Source: Sambucus nigra (taxonomy: Eukaryota; Streptophyta; Magnoliopsida; Dipsacales; Adoxaceae). From it: 64,000 nucleotides of DNA. The stretch covers positions 786,460,384 through 786,524,383 of the forward strand of contig OX422207.1 of NCBI GenBank assembly GCA_949130495.1, read 5' to 3'. The notes beneath the pieces are model-generated. The model saw only the letters and a list, made by a program, of their open reading frames with translations. It ran no database searches and was not told where the DNA came from. The translations under genes were made by a program, and so were the position numbers. This document shows positions 11,065 through 21,725 of the stretch, piece by piece. Numbering within the stretch: the stretch's first letter is position 1; each line of letters begins with the position of its first letter.

Positions 11065-11794
11065 CTCTCGGTATCTTTTAAATTAATTGGCAATTAATTC
11101 AAAATCGATAATTTTTCAGATTGGTGCTTTTTTAATGCCTAGACGCCTAATCGTCGAGACGCCGTGACTTAACCCGCTCGATGGTAAGGAGGGTGAGGAA
11201 TGTGTTTTTTTTGGTCTTTGGACATTTACACGTTCATTAATTTGACATACCCGTCGCATGTGCATCGATCCACTTGTACCTTATGCATTATTATTATATG
11301 ACGGGGTTGTATGTCTAATAGTAAAAATATATAAGGGTAAGTCAAGAAAACCTTTTAATATTTAAGGTTGGGGTTTTATTTATTGGAGGAAATTTTCAAA
11401 TGTATTATATGTTAAGATGATTGGCATCATATTGGACGATTGCTCTTGTCATAGTATGTCCCAAGTACGTTAGGCAAAGGGGACATTTGTTTACAAAAAG
11501 TTGCCATGTGATTGCCCTCTGAGTCGAGATGCTGCAGAGTGTAATCATGACTAGATTCCTTATTTACTTAGCTATACTTAACTGAAGGATTGGCCTTGTT
11601 TAATAATCGACTGGTTCCTCTATCTCGTGCATAGAGTGGAGAAATGCCAACCCAAAAGGACTTCACTCTCTTACTTCTAAACCACTACCTTGAGGGATCC
11701 CTCGACCCAAAGGACACCTATCCCCTACCTAGCTTAGGTGACTTAGTCAAGGATTTGATAACCAGTTGGCTTGGTTATATGATGTGATGCAAAC
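11063..11794. other. Intronic sequence, nothing recognised
   Basis: No frame above about 60 codons, no terminal repeats and no familiar motif. A short hairpin-like gacgcctaatcgtcgagacg lies near 11140-11165. Confidence 0.4.
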
Positions 11795-12240
11795 TGATGT
11801 GTATGGGATATATAGCGACACGTGGCGCGTGACTGTGCTCCAGGGAGAAGGCTATCTTTTATTTTCCATTTTTAATTTAGGGTATTATTGTCATTTTCGT
11901 TTATTTTTAGTCTTTAATTAGTCTCCAAGCATGTTTGGGACTAATGAGTCATTTTTAGTTATTAGTTGCCGTTTTTAGTCTTTTTGGGTCTTAGCTTGAT
12001 TAACAAGCTAACCTCTTCTATAAATAGGCCCTTGGCCCTCATTTGTAATCACATCTTGAATATTAAGAATTGAGAATTGAGAATTGAGAATTGAGAATTG
12101 AGAATTGAGAATAGAGATAGAAAGAAACCCATTTCATTAGTTTAGTTTATTTGTTGTTGTTGTTGATTTGTAGTTAATAGTTGTGTAGTGTAACAATAAC
12201 GCTTTCGTATTTGTAGGTTTACATGACAAACACCAAAAAT
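11795..12240 (+). repeat. LTR-like segment with 7-bp tandem repeat
   Basis: It begins TGATGTGTATGG and has a TATA-like ctataaataggccc at about 12017. It carries six tandem gaattga units (12067-12108) and ends with candidate CA ends near 12227. The second LTR was not located, so a solo LTR or fragment is only a suggestion. Confidence 0.35.
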
Positions 12241-13130
12241 TGGTCCAAAGAAGTGAGAAAACAAGTACAAATCTGAAAATTGTATTATCAACCAAAGAAA
12301 AATTACTTTTCTCATTACATCATCACCTATTTATACTACTATGTCACCTACTCTAACTAGGAAAGCATTAAAAGGCTAAAGTGTCCTTCACTGTTCTAAT
12401 ATCTACTAAAGAGGACTAAACCCCTCTTATTATAATTAATACTAATAATTAACAAACAAAACATTAAAACCTATCTATATTATTATCAACGTCATTCTCC
12501 TCGCCTTCGAAAAAGTTCCTCATCAAACTTTGAAAGTTGGAGTTGCATGCAAAATCTTCAAAATATGCAGTCGAGAAGACAAGAAAAAATTTGGGGTCCC
12601 AAAATTAATTTTTGTCAAAATTTGGGGCGTCCAAATTTTATTTCCAAATATTCCTCCAAAATTGGGCTATATCTGATTTTTTTAAAATTTCCAAAAAATT
12701 GACATATTTGGTCCACAAAGTAAATTCGACAACTGAGGGTTATTTGCAGTCATTGTGTTTGTGTGATGCATTGAATTCAAGACTTTTAAGGCTCACATCG
12801 ACCCCGTAATCTTGACATCGACAGAAGCAAACACCCTCTGGGTCGAAAATCAAAATGCAACAGTATTGCCATGGACCTTCCATGTTTACATCTGACTTGG
12901 TTGGTTGTCGTCGGAGCTTGATGACAAGGCTGGTGGTCTGTCGGACACAAATCGACAGGCAGGTGGGTCAATTGAATTCCTTCCTTGGCTCTTTTTAAAT
13001 AGGATAGATAGAGATTACTACCAACAACTAACAAACAAAACATTAAAACCTATGTTTATTATTATCAACATCATGATGACTTATGGAAGTAACATTACAA
13101 TTCTTCTTGATGGTTCCGTGGTTCCTGTCT
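12241..13130 (-). mobile_element. LTR-like repeat pair, probably a minus-strand element remnant
   Basis: Near-identical stretches around aacaaacaaaacattaaaacc occur at about 12450-12493 and 13027-13075; in both, the inverted strand starts TGAYGTTGATAATAAT. Just right of the first copy, the minus strand has a purine-rich aaggcgaggagaa tract in the position of a polypurine tract. The roughly 480 bp between them has no recognisable coding sequence. Confidence 0.35.
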
Positions 13131-13441
13131 AAGTAAATAAATTTTGTGATGTGGAAAGCACCAACAAGGTTGATTAAAATTTTGGTAGCTTAGGATCTTT
13201 GATTTTAGTTATTTTTTTAATCAGACTTGTAGCGATTTTCCTTCATTTTAGGATTTTTTTATTGTACCTTTCTTTTTTTGTTATAATTTTAGCCTATAAA
13301 TTGGATTGTAATTCTCAGCATTAAGATATACTTGAATTATGGATTGAGTAAGCCTATGAGCTTTTTGCGCCGTGCGACATCTACGTCTTCCTCCCTTTTT
13401 CCCATTTTGTTTTATTTTACATCAATTGATTTCACAGCTAA
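13131..13441. repeat. Flank duplicated with 19181-19398
   Basis: The two segments align by eye over more than 200 bp (shared taaattggattgt, ttctcag.attaag, cttcctccctttt and gctaatgatg blocks). They lie at the same distance left of elements A and B. The TATA-like and poly-T content suggests an old LTR. Confidence 0.6.
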
Positions 13442-13575
13442 TGATGTAAACACGAAATCTCTACTAAACTGTCATTAATATTTAGTTCTCATCCTATCAC
13501 TTCAATAAGAGAGATAACTCTCCCTCTCTTGGCTCACTAGGTTGACCCCCGAAGGGAGCTTATTTGATCACATCA
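13442..13575 (-). repeat. Left LTR of element A
   Basis: It begins TGATGTAAACACG and ends CACATCA. It shares gaaatctctactaaac and aagagagataactct with the right LTR but lacks the SINE present there. Confidence 0.75.
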
Positions 13576-13665
13576 TTCTCCTCGCTTAAAAGGAGTTCGC
13601 CTCGAACTCATACTGTCATTTTTCTTCGTGAACCTCCCCACTTGATAAAGGAGCAGACCACACGC

Positions 13666-13987
13666 TGATGTGAATCGAGGGCAAAATTGCCATCTTTTTG
13701 GATTATTTTTGGGCATAATAGTAGTGTATTTTCTTTTATTATTTTTCTTTATTTTTAGTAAAGCTTTTTCCCTTGTTTTGTTTTAGTATTTAGAGACTAG
13801 GAGTAGTAATGGCATTTTTGGTAATTTGTGCCTTATCTTGGAGCCTAAGCTAGTCCTCCCTATAAATACCCCCTTGTAGCGTCATTTGAGGTAGGCTTGA
13901 ATTTTAAATATAGAAAAGAGTACTTTCTCTCTCTAGAATTGTGTGTTAGATATTTTTAAGAGCCTTTTTGACGGGTGGCTTACGTCA
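13666..13987 (+). repeat. 5' LTR of TR-GAG copy 2
   Basis: Starts TGATGTGAATCGAGG and ends GGCTTACGTCA; followed by a primer site one base from a tRNA-Met match. Confidence 0.88.
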
Positions 13988-14067
13988 AATTTGTATCAGA
14001 GCGGGTGAAGTTCTACATTGGTGCTAGTGATTTGGTGATTTTTTGTCAAATTCGTTCACTTCTCGCA

Positions 14068-16064
14068 ATGGCTCCCAAGAAATCCAAACCACAACTAGAA
14101 GAATTTCAAGAATGGAGAGTCAAAGTGGATCGACAAACCCTAGATCTCAATTTGAAATTAGATGTCATAATGCAACTCACAAAATTGCAAAACCCTAGCC
14201 CTACCTTCTTTCCTCCTGCTGCCCCAGATCATGAACTCCAAACCCTAACCACCACTCACTCCAGCCCACCTGCTGTCCTCACTGCCCCCCTATGCCAACA
14301 CCCTGACCCAAACGCCTTTGCACTCACCCTCCCTCCCCCGCCAGAAGCTTCCGCCCACCTTACCCTTGCCGACGCACCTCCCGATCCCAAAAAAATAACC
14401 CCCCGGTCTGCGTCTGATACAGGACAGCCTCCTGAAGTCCCCCCAACCACTTCCGACCCCTTCGTAGCTCCCCGACCCTCTTCCGATGGCAGCCCATGCC
14501 CTCATGTCCTCGGAAAATCCCCATATTCTGGCAGATCTGCCCCAGACCCTAGCCAGCTTGTTCACATCTCTCACCCACACCCGCCCGTCCCTCAACCTAG
14601 CCCAATTCAGCCCATACACTACACAACCCCCAATCCCACTAATTTTTTTTACGGGTCCACCTCATTTCACCCCCCGACCCCCAAAATGACCCACATCCTT
14701 TTATGGGTTTCATACCTACTTTAAACCCCCACCCGGCCTCTTATTTCCATCCCCCCACCTCATTTCCCCCATCCATATCATTTACCCATGCCGCTTTTAC
14801 CCCCAAACCCTCGAACTGATGTACATCCCCACCCTTTACCCACGCTTTCACACCATACACCCTCCCACCACACCCTCTCACTACTATCTTCGGGTTCTTC
14901 CTCATCTTCCTCCGGTTTCGGGGATAATCACCCCAGTATTTTGGAGTGGATACAACCCCCACCACCCCTACCTCCCCAGGATGCATCTCACTTGGCACCT
15001 CGACGGAACCGGCATTGTTTCTATTGCGGTGAGCTTGGCCATTTGATTGGTACGTGCCCTCACTACCCCCGCATTCCCCCAGCCCCACCTGTGCCCCAAC
15101 ATGCTCCGCCTCTTCATCCACCACCTGCACAGATACCGCCCCCTCTTGCTGATGTTGTTCCACCTGTGCCAGGCGATGTGATGGGCCTTGATGTCCATCA
15201 GGATGAGGGCCCGCTATCTATGGCCCTTCAGTTGCTCTCCCGAAGCTTTCAGGGGGACATCCGCATAGAGGTGCCCATGTTTGATGGACGGTTTTCACCA
15301 GATGCCATGGTCGACTGGTTAACTTCGATGGAGACAGTTTTTGAGTACAAACGGGTTCAAGGCCGCTCCCGTGTCCTCCTTGCAGCCACTAAGTTCCAGG
15401 GTTTTGCCCGGATTTGGTTGAACCACCTCTGCTATCGCCGGACGGCAGTTGGATTGCCTCCTATTCAGACTTGGCCAGAGTTGAAGGCTGCTCTCCAGGC
15501 GTCGTTCATACCACCTACCTACGAACGCAATCTCTTTGCGCGCGTTCAATCCCTCAGATAGGACACGTTATCAGTAGTGGAGTACACAGAGCAGCTGCAG
15601 CTTTTATGCACCAGGGCTCGTCTTTCCGAGACGGTGGATCAGCGGATCAGTTGCTATGTATTAGGGTTGCAGCCACACATTCAGCACGATCTTGTCTGAG
15701 AGAGATACTGACCTTTCTAAAGGCAGTCGAGTATGCGACTAAGGTCGAGACTTACCACTCAGTGCCCGCATCTCTTCCGCCCTCTCGGACTCTGCCTGCT
15801 CCGATTGCTGCAATAACTCTTCCTGCAGCGACATCTGCGGCTCCTACTTCAGCTACTTCCACTGCCCCTCCCACAGAGCCTCCTGTCTTCCGATGCTTCA
15901 ACTGTGGCAATGTTGGACACCGAGCTTTTGATTGCTCCCTCCCGCGACGCCACGCATTATTGGCGATGGATCATCCACTCGACTATTTGGACTCGTCCGT
16001 GGAGCTTCCCCAACATGCCTTGATTACAGTTTTGGAGGGTGATTCAGTCGGTCCTCCCCTTTGA
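14068..16064 (+). pseudogene. Gag of TR-GAG copy 2, lightly broken
   Basis: It starts MAPKKSKPQLEEFQEW at 14068, about 60 bp after the primer site; an upstream in-frame extension would run into the LTR. Order: charged N-terminus; proline-rich linker; intact zinc knuckle CFYCGELGHLIGTC (15016-15057); capsid-like block (MFDGRFSPDAMVDWL, about 15277-15325, to VEYTEQLQLLC, 15577-15609); intact second knuckle CFNCGNVGHRAFDC (15894-15935); short tail ending at the stop at 16062. Breaks: a frameshift between 14724 and 14788, a stop at 15559 and a frameshift near 15700. Two Cys-x2-Cys-x4-His-x4-Cys knuckles on either side of the capsid domain is an unusual arrangement for Gag. Confidence 0.82.
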
Positions 16065-16099
16065 GTTCGAGGACGAACTCTTTTTCAAGGAGGGGAGAT

Positions 16100-16419
16100 T
16101 GATGTGAATCCAAGGAAAAATTCCCATCTTTTTGGATTTTTTTGGGCATAATAGTAGTGTATTTTCTTTTATTATTTTTATTTATTTTTAGTAAAGCTTT
16201 TTCCCTTGTTTTGCTTTAGTATTTAGAGGCTATGAGTAGTAATGGCATTTTTGGTAATTTGTGCCTTAGCTCGGATCCTAAGCTACTCCTCCCTTTAAAT
16301 ACCCCCTTGTAGCCTCATTTGAGGTAGACTTGAATTTTGAATATAGAAAAGAGTACTTTCTCTCTCTAGAATTGTGTGTTAGATATTTTTAGGAGCCTTT
16401 TGACGGGTGGTTTATGTCA
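16100..16419 (+). repeat. 3' LTR of TR-GAG copy 2
   Basis: Aligns by eye with 13666-13987. A small lesion near its start gives gaatccaaggaaaa in place of gaatcgagggcaaa. Confidence 0.88.
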
Positions 16420-16936
16420 CACGCCCAAACCAATTGTTGGGAAATGATTGTGTTTGCGGAATGTAGCGACCTTAGCCAAACACTACAATGCGATGCGTCG
16501 AATAACCAACTCTTTACGGGACCCAAGCACATCCAAAAACACATCCACATGACCCAAACAAGCCTATATAAACCAATGAATCAATATCGGAAGAAACGAG
16601 CATCGAACTATGATCTGTGGTCTCAAAGAGTGGGATGAATCACCAACACAGTAAGACTCTACATCTCACAACGCGGTATAGTGACATAACAATCCACCAC
16701 AAAGATGTGGTGGAAATCCTCAATAAAGTACCCAGGGACAACTGCAAACAGTCACCACAGATGTGACGTCAACTGGAGCAACAGAACAAGCGGGAAGATT
16801 GTTGTTAGAAGCAAAGTAACAGGGCCATAGGGAATACGACTAGTGACAGTAGTTGCATGTGCACGGAGTTTGGATATATTCGTCCTACACTCAAGCTCGA
16901 TCCCGCCATACTCATATTTACAGTAAAGCACGTAAT

Positions 16937-17457
16937 TAGGCCTGTAAATGGGTCGGATTCGGACCAGATCAGGCCAATCCAAATCCGAATCCGTTTATGT
17001 TAAACGGATTCGAATCCGATCCGATTATCCGACTGATTATCTGTTAGGGTTCCGAATTCGAATCCGTTAAGAATCCGTTAATCCGATCCGATTCGATCCG
17101 TTATAATATTATAAATAACTATTATAAATTTCAATATATATTTCAAAAAATATATTTAAATAGCTATTATAATATATATTACTATTATAAATAAAAACAA
17201 TATATATTAATATAGGACTATTATAAATAACTATTAAAATATATATTTAAAATATCAATAAATTTCTAAATACAATATATATATATTAATTAAAAATATT
17301 ATATATATATATATATATATATTAATCGGATCGGATCATATGAATCCAAATCCGCTCCATTTAATAAACGGGTAATCGGATAATCGGATTTCAGGCGTGA
17401 TCCAAATCCGTGTAAACGGATCGGATTCGGATAAAATCCGATCCGTTGACAGGCCTA
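16937..17457. mobile_element. hAT-type MITE inside element A
   Basis: The left end TAGGCCTGTAAATGGG pairs with the inverted right end CGTTGACAGGCCTA. Flanks CACGTAAT and TATGTAAT (17458-17465) form an imperfect 8-bp duplication. The interior consists of aatccgatccg-type repeats at both ends and an AT-rich centre. The equivalent place in element B (near 20463-20475) is uninterrupted. Confidence 0.8.
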
Positions 17458-17469
17458 TATGTAATGGTC

Positions 17470-18210
17470 GCACTCCTCAACGTATAGACAATGCTCCTCG
17501 TACCGGACCGGTGTGATAAGTCTTTTTTGGTATTCCATCACCTCGTCTAAACAGTAAAAACAGTCCCTTTTTTTTTGTTCGACCCTTCCCAATATTTCCC
17601 GGTATAGCCTCAAACTCCCAGTACTTGTCCTCGAGTTGCTTGATGCAGCCCCAATCTCTACATTTTGCCTCCAAACCGGATGCATGATAGGTGGTGGGCT
17701 GCACAAAAGAGAAGAAGGAAGGAAGATGGGCTCTTTCGAGATTTTCAAAAATTTGGGTTGCTGAACTGTGGTTTTGGAAACTTGAGAGGATGGCTGCCAA
17801 TCAATCCGGAGGTTGGGTCGGGTATTGGTGTGTCAATTGTTGGTCGGAGAAATGACAGGCACACATTGTAGGGTGAATGGTCGTAGGCTAAATACGAAAA
17901 AGAGGCTTGGCAGAAGCCCAAAATGGGGGCCGCGATGGTGGTGGCTAGCGGTAGAGAGGCTACCAGGGGGCATTGCGTGTGCCGCAACGTATGTCAGGTG
18001 GCTCGTGGTGGTTGGGAGGGAGAGGTACCGGAAAATGCGGGCAAGACCGGTGGGGATTGCACATTGGATTGTTGGCCGGCGGTGGTGACCACCATTGGTG
18101 GTGAGGGTGGACCAAGGCTTGGATCTGAATCGTCAAGTGTCTGGCGAACTCCTTCACGAGGTTGGTCTTCTATGACGGTGTATTTTTTTTGGTGTGACTA
18201 CGATAAAAGT
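17470..18210 (-). pseudogene. Unassigned coding-like remnant of element A
   Basis: Read on the minus strand, this internal region carries a stretch (HASGLEAKCRDW, IKQLEDKYWEFE, RRGDGIPKKT). A homologous stretch recurs in element B around 20490-20800, with conservation of short peptide blocks such as FVQPTTYHAS and IKQL.DKYWE. It lies between the primer site and the other LTR, where gag would be. I cannot match it to a known Gag domain; there is no zinc knuckle and no intact frame. Confidence 0.35.
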
Positions 18211-18225
18211 AGCTTTGATACCACT

Positions 18226-18628
18226 TTATGTAAACACGAAATCTCTACTAAACTCTTATTTGAATATAATGTTCACCAAAGGCCCAAATAAATCAGGAAT
18301 TAATTAACTAAATCTAATTGACTAAGGAACCCCAAGGGGATAGCCTAGTCGCATGGGCTCTCATCTCAACTCAGAGTTGGAGGTCAAGAGTTCAAACCCT
18401 CTAAAGCCCATCTCCCATAGTGCCCTAGTATGTGTGCCAGTCGGAGGGTCAAACATACCCTTGGGGTTTACTCCGGTGCTCAAAGAGGCTTGAACACCCC
18501 AAGATATAAAAAAAATCTTTTATACTAAGGATAACGATAAGATGATATCAGAATATAATATGAAGAAGAGATAATTCTCTCTCCCCTTTACTCCTGCTGG
18601 GCGGGGGGGGCACTATCAATTCACATCA
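18226..18628 (-). repeat. Right LTR of element A, carrying a SINE
   Basis: It starts ttatgtaaacacg (the first G of TG is mutated) and ends AATTCACATCA. It is interrupted by the SINE at 18329-18523. The adjacent AGCTTTGATACCACT (18211-18225) is the inverted primer site. Confidence 0.72.
18329..18523 (+). mobile_element. tRNA-derived SINE in the LTR of element A
   Basis: It has an A-box-like gatagcctagtcgcatgg and a B-box-like gagttcaaacc at tRNA spacing, and an A-rich tail (ataaaaaaaatc). It is flanked by the direct repeat ACTAAGGA (18321-18328, 18524-18531). The same SINE occupies the same site in element B (21370-21566). Confidence 0.75.
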
Positions 18629-18634
18629 GCTAAC

Positions 18635-18832
18635 CAAGCCTCTTGGCCCAGTGGTATGGTATAAGGCTGCCATTGGGACAGTCTTGGGGGTGGATTGTGT
18701 TTGGTCCCCAGTTCGATCCCTGACACTGTCAAAATAATGCTTGGCCAGCGGAAGCCACAAACCGCGAATGGGGATTAGTCGAGGTGCGCGTAAGCTGGCC
18801 CTAACACCTCATGGTATGCTACCAAAAAAAAA
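18635..18832 (+). mobile_element. Au-type SINE
   Basis: Pol III A box (tggcccagtggta) and B box (gttcgatccc) are followed by the segment gaggtgcgcgtaagctggcc, which is characteristic of the plant Au SINE family, and then an A-tract. It is flanked by a 16-bp direct repeat, attcacatcagctaac (18619-18634) and attcacatcaactaac (18833-18848), with one mismatch, as expected of target-primed insertion. The insertion spans the right edge of element A. Confidence 0.88.
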
Positions 18833-18848
18833 ATTCACATCAACTAAC

Positions 18849-19180
18849 GCCTCAACATAGCCTGAATTAAGAAGAGAACACAGGATGTCGGATGAATTCA
18901 TGCGACGTTCATTTGTTCATATGAAAGGTTTACAAATCATCTAATCATTCTCCAAATAAGAGTGGCTAGATGATCATCAAACATATATACCCTGTAGCAC
19001 CCACTAGCACCCACCACTGGATGCTATCAATTCTGCATATATGCAGAATGTCTTGGATTCTAGCTTCACATGCAAAGATGTTTTTCGTACGGTTTCATAC
19101 GAACAACACTTAATCGTTTCAATAATAACCACTGCAAACGACTCATTTCTTGAATGGTAAGTATACCTATTCTGAGATGC
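18849..19180. other. Spacer between elements A and B
   Basis: No gene or repeat recognised apart from a short palindrome-like tctgcatatatgcaga near 19032. Confidence 0.4.
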
Positions 19181-19398
19181 TCTTAACTAGACTCATTGTA
19201 ACGATTTTCTTAATTTTAGGCTTTTTATGTAATTTTCTTTTTTCTATTACTATTTTGGCCTGTAAATTGGATTGTTATTCTCAGTATTAAGGTAAACTTT
19301 ATGGAGTAAACTTGTGAACTTTTGTCGCTGTGTCATCTAGTCTTCCTCCCTTTTTATCTCATCTCTTTTTATTTTATGTCTATCGACTTCATAGCTAA
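19181..19398. repeat. Duplicated left flank of element B
   Basis: Homologous to 13131-13441 (see there), ending in the same gctaatgatg junction. Confidence 0.6.
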
Positions 19399-19604
19399 TG
19401 ATGCAAAGACGAAATCTCTAATTGACTCTCATTAATATTAGAATACAATGTTGGCCATATGCCTATTTATAGAGAAAATAAGCTTCTAGTCCTCATCCTA
19501 TCATTTAAATAAGAGAGAGAACTCTCTCTCTCTCTCTTTCTTATATAGACTCCAGCGGGGATCGCTGGGTTGACTCCCCAAAGGGGGCCTATCAGTTCAC
19601 ATCA
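19399..19604 (-). repeat. Left LTR of element B
   Basis: Shares gaaatctct, cattaatatt and tcctcatcctatca with the left LTR of A. Lacks the SINE. Confidence 0.75.
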
Positions 19605-20085
19605 TTCTGCTCGCCCCTGCTTGAAAGTAGTTCGCCTCGAACTCAACTGTCATTATCCTTCGTGGAGATCCCCGCTTGAAAAAGGAGCGGATAATGAAAT
19701 TTTGCGGTATATTGGCTAACAGAACTCCAAACAGGGGCTGCCACGTGCCCAAAACCGAAGTTGTCGGGGATTGTTTTTCACTGGAATGTCGCAAACACAT
19801 CAAAGAATACGTCCGGATGACTCAGACAAGCCCATATAAACCAATCAATCTCAGAACAAACAAGCATCGAGCTATCATCTTTTGTTTCAAAGAGTGGGAA
19901 GAATTCACAACACAGTATGACTCCACACCTCGCAACCTGGTACAAATGACCCAACAATCCCCCACAAAGATGTGGAGGAAATCCTCAATAAAGTACTCAG
20001 GACAGCTACAAACAGCCACCACAGCTGACGTCAACCGGAGAAACGGAACAAGCGGGGGGCCGGTCGTCAGAAGCTAAATAACAGA

Positions 20086-20354
20086 TAGGATTGTCAAATG
20101 GGCCGGGCAAGCCTGAAGTCCTCCCGTTTGGCATGCTAAATTTGGCCCGATCTTTCACGTGCAACAAATTATAAAAGAAAAAATACTTGTTTTTTTAATT
20201 CGGGCAGGCTTGAGTAAGAGCCTGAAGTCCGCTATCAAGTGTGAGTCTAGTTTGAGCCTAGGTTCTCCAAACTCGAAACTCAAATAGCCCGAGACAATTG
20301 TGAGCCGAGCTTGACATAGCCAAGTCCGCTTCACTCCACCCGATTTCAGGCCTA
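20086..20354. mobile_element. Short hAT-like MITE inside element B
   Basis: The left end TAGGATTGTCAAATGGGC pairs with the inverted right end CCCGATTTCAGGCCTA. The corresponding site in element A (near 16817-16830) is uninterrupted. The flanking 8-bp repeat is too degenerate to be convincing. Interior rich in gcccgagc-type words. Confidence 0.6.
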
Positions 20355-20479
20355 GTAATGGGTCCACAATACGACTAGCGGCAGTAGGTGGCGGGTTCAT
20401 GGAGTTCGGACACATTTGTCCTTATCTCAAGCTCGCTCCCCCCATATTCGTATTTCCATTAGAGTACCTAGTCGTCGCA

Positions 20480-21240
20480 CTCCTCAACGTTTAGACAATA
20501 CTCCTCGTATTGGGCTGGCGTGATGAGTCCGTTTTGGTACCCCATCGCCTCGTCTTAAACAATAAATACAGTCTATTTTTGTTCAATCTTTCCCCAAATT
20601 TCCAATAGATCGTCATGGTACTCCTCGTACTCCCAGTAGTTGTCCTTCAGTTGCTTGATGTGGCCCAAATCTATAAATTTGACCCCTAAATCGGATGCAT
20701 GGTAGGTGGTGGGCTGCACGAAAGAGGTGAAGGATTGAAGATGGGCTGTTTTGGGATTTTCAAAAAGTTGTGAGGCTGAAATGTAATTTTGGAAACTTGA
20801 GGGGATGGCTGCCCAATCAATCTGGGGGTCAGGTTGGATATCGGTGGGCTGATTGGTGGCCAGAGAAATGACGGGTAAGCATTTTAGGGTGGGAGGCCAT
20901 AGGTTAGATAAGAAAAAGAGGCTTGGCTAAAGCCCATATAGGGGGCCGCTCCGGTGGTGGCTAGCGGCAGAGCCGCTAGCAGGCTCCCAGGCCGTGCTGT
21001 ATGCCGCGGCATATGTTAGGTGGGTCGTGGCGGATGTGGCAGTTGGGAGGGAGAGGGACCGGAACAGGCGGGTAGGACCCATAGGGATTGCACATTGGAT
21101 TGCTGGCTGGAAGCCGAGTGGCGGCCACCATTGGTGGTGGCAAGACTACCGGAGCTGGTGGCCTGAGCCTGTAGAGTGAGGGTGGACCATGCGGTCGGCC
21201 TTCTTTGGCGGTATACTTTTTACTGGCCAGACTATGATCA
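20480..21240 (-). pseudogene. Unassigned coding-like remnant of element B
   Basis: Minus-strand counterpart of 17470-18210. Shared peptide blocks include FVQPTTYHASDL, HIKQLKDNYWEYEEY and a GDGVPKRTHHAS segment. Preserved words between two decayed copies suggest a once-coding stretch of the family, but the product is not recognised. Confidence 0.35.
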
Positions 21241-21259
21241 ATTTAGCTTTGATACCACT

Positions 21260-21720
21260 ATATGTAAACACGAAATCTCTACTAAACTCTTATTAATATT
21301 TGAATACAATATTGGCCAAAGGCCCAAATAAATAAGGAATTATTTTACTAAATCTAATTGACTAAAGGAACCCCAAGGGGATAGCCTAGTGGCATGGGCT
21401 CTTACCTCAACCTGGAGGTCAAGAGTTCAAATCACTTGTGGCCACCTCCCATATTTGTCCCGGAATGTGCTGGTTGGAGTGTCAAACATGCCCTTGGGGT
21501 TTAGTCCGGTGTTCAAAGAGGCTTGTACACACCAAGATATCAGGGAAAAAAAATAAAATCTACATGACTAAGGATAATTAAAAAAATGATTACAGAAAAT
21601 AATAAAATAAAAAGAAGAGATAAATGTCTCTCTCCTTTACTCCAGCTGGGCCGCCTTGGTGGAACCCCACATGGGGTTGTGGTGGTGGTGGTGGTGGTGG
21701 GGGGCTATCCATTCACATCA
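21260..21720 (-). repeat. Right LTR of element B, carrying a SINE
   Basis: Starts atatgtaaacacgaaatctc and ends CACATCA; interrupted by the SINE at 21370-21566. Includes a (GGT)n run at about 21678-21702. Confidence 0.72.
21370..21566 (+). mobile_element. tRNA-derived SINE in the LTR of element B
   Basis: Same family and site as 18329-18523: gatagcctagtggcatgg A box, gagttcaaatc B box, A-rich tail. The flanking direct repeat is actaaagga / actaagga (21567-21574). Confidence 0.75.
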
Positions 21721-21725
21721 GGTAA

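Larger units (their letters stand above)
13666..16419 (+). mobile_element. Complete gag-only LTR element (TR-GAG copy 2), nested in A
   Basis: The LTRs (13666-13987, 16100-16419) belong to the same family as 5194-7984. They enclose a primer site (ttgtatcagagcgggt, 13991-14006), a gag frame and a purine tract (aaggaggggagat). The element is bounded by the perfect 5-bp direct repeat CACGC (13661-13665, 16420-16424). The paralogous site in element B, around 19740-19750 (gccacgtgcccaaa), lacks it. Pol is absent. It lies in the opposite orientation to its host element A. Confidence 0.92.
13442..18628 (-). mobile_element. Non-autonomous LTR element A (minus strand), with nested insertions
   Basis: Its LTRs at 13442-13575 and 18226-18628 start TGATGTAAAC and end TTCACATCA or GATCACATCA. 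The element is flanked by the perfect 5-bp direct repeat GCTAA (13437-13441, 18629-18633). On the minus strand a tRNA-Met-like primer site AGTGGTATCAAAGC (18225-18211) follows the right LTR. A gypsy-type purine tract region precedes the left LTR (13576-13620). It contains a complete TR-GAG (13666-16419), a hAT MITE (16937-17457) and a SINE (18329-18523). No pol was recognised. It looks like a large non-autonomous derivative. Confidence 0.8.
19399..21720 (-). mobile_element. Non-autonomous LTR element B (minus strand), paralogue of A
   Basis: LTRs at 19399-19604 and about 21260-21720. It starts TGATGCAAAGACG and ends CATTCACATCA. Flanks are GCTAA (19394-19398) and GGTAA (21721-21725). The minus-strand primer site lies at 21259-21245. 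The purine tract region is right of the left LTR (19605-19660, inverted gagttcgaggcgaac). The internal sequence aligns with element A outside A's nested insertions. It carries its own hAT MITE and a SINE at the same LTR position as in A. Confidence 0.8.

Noticed and set aside
18329..18523. tRNA-like A and B boxes considered as tRNA genes (also 18635-18832, 21370-21566)
   Set aside because: They lack a foldable acceptor stem and anticodon arm, end in A-rich tails and are flanked by target duplications: SINEs.
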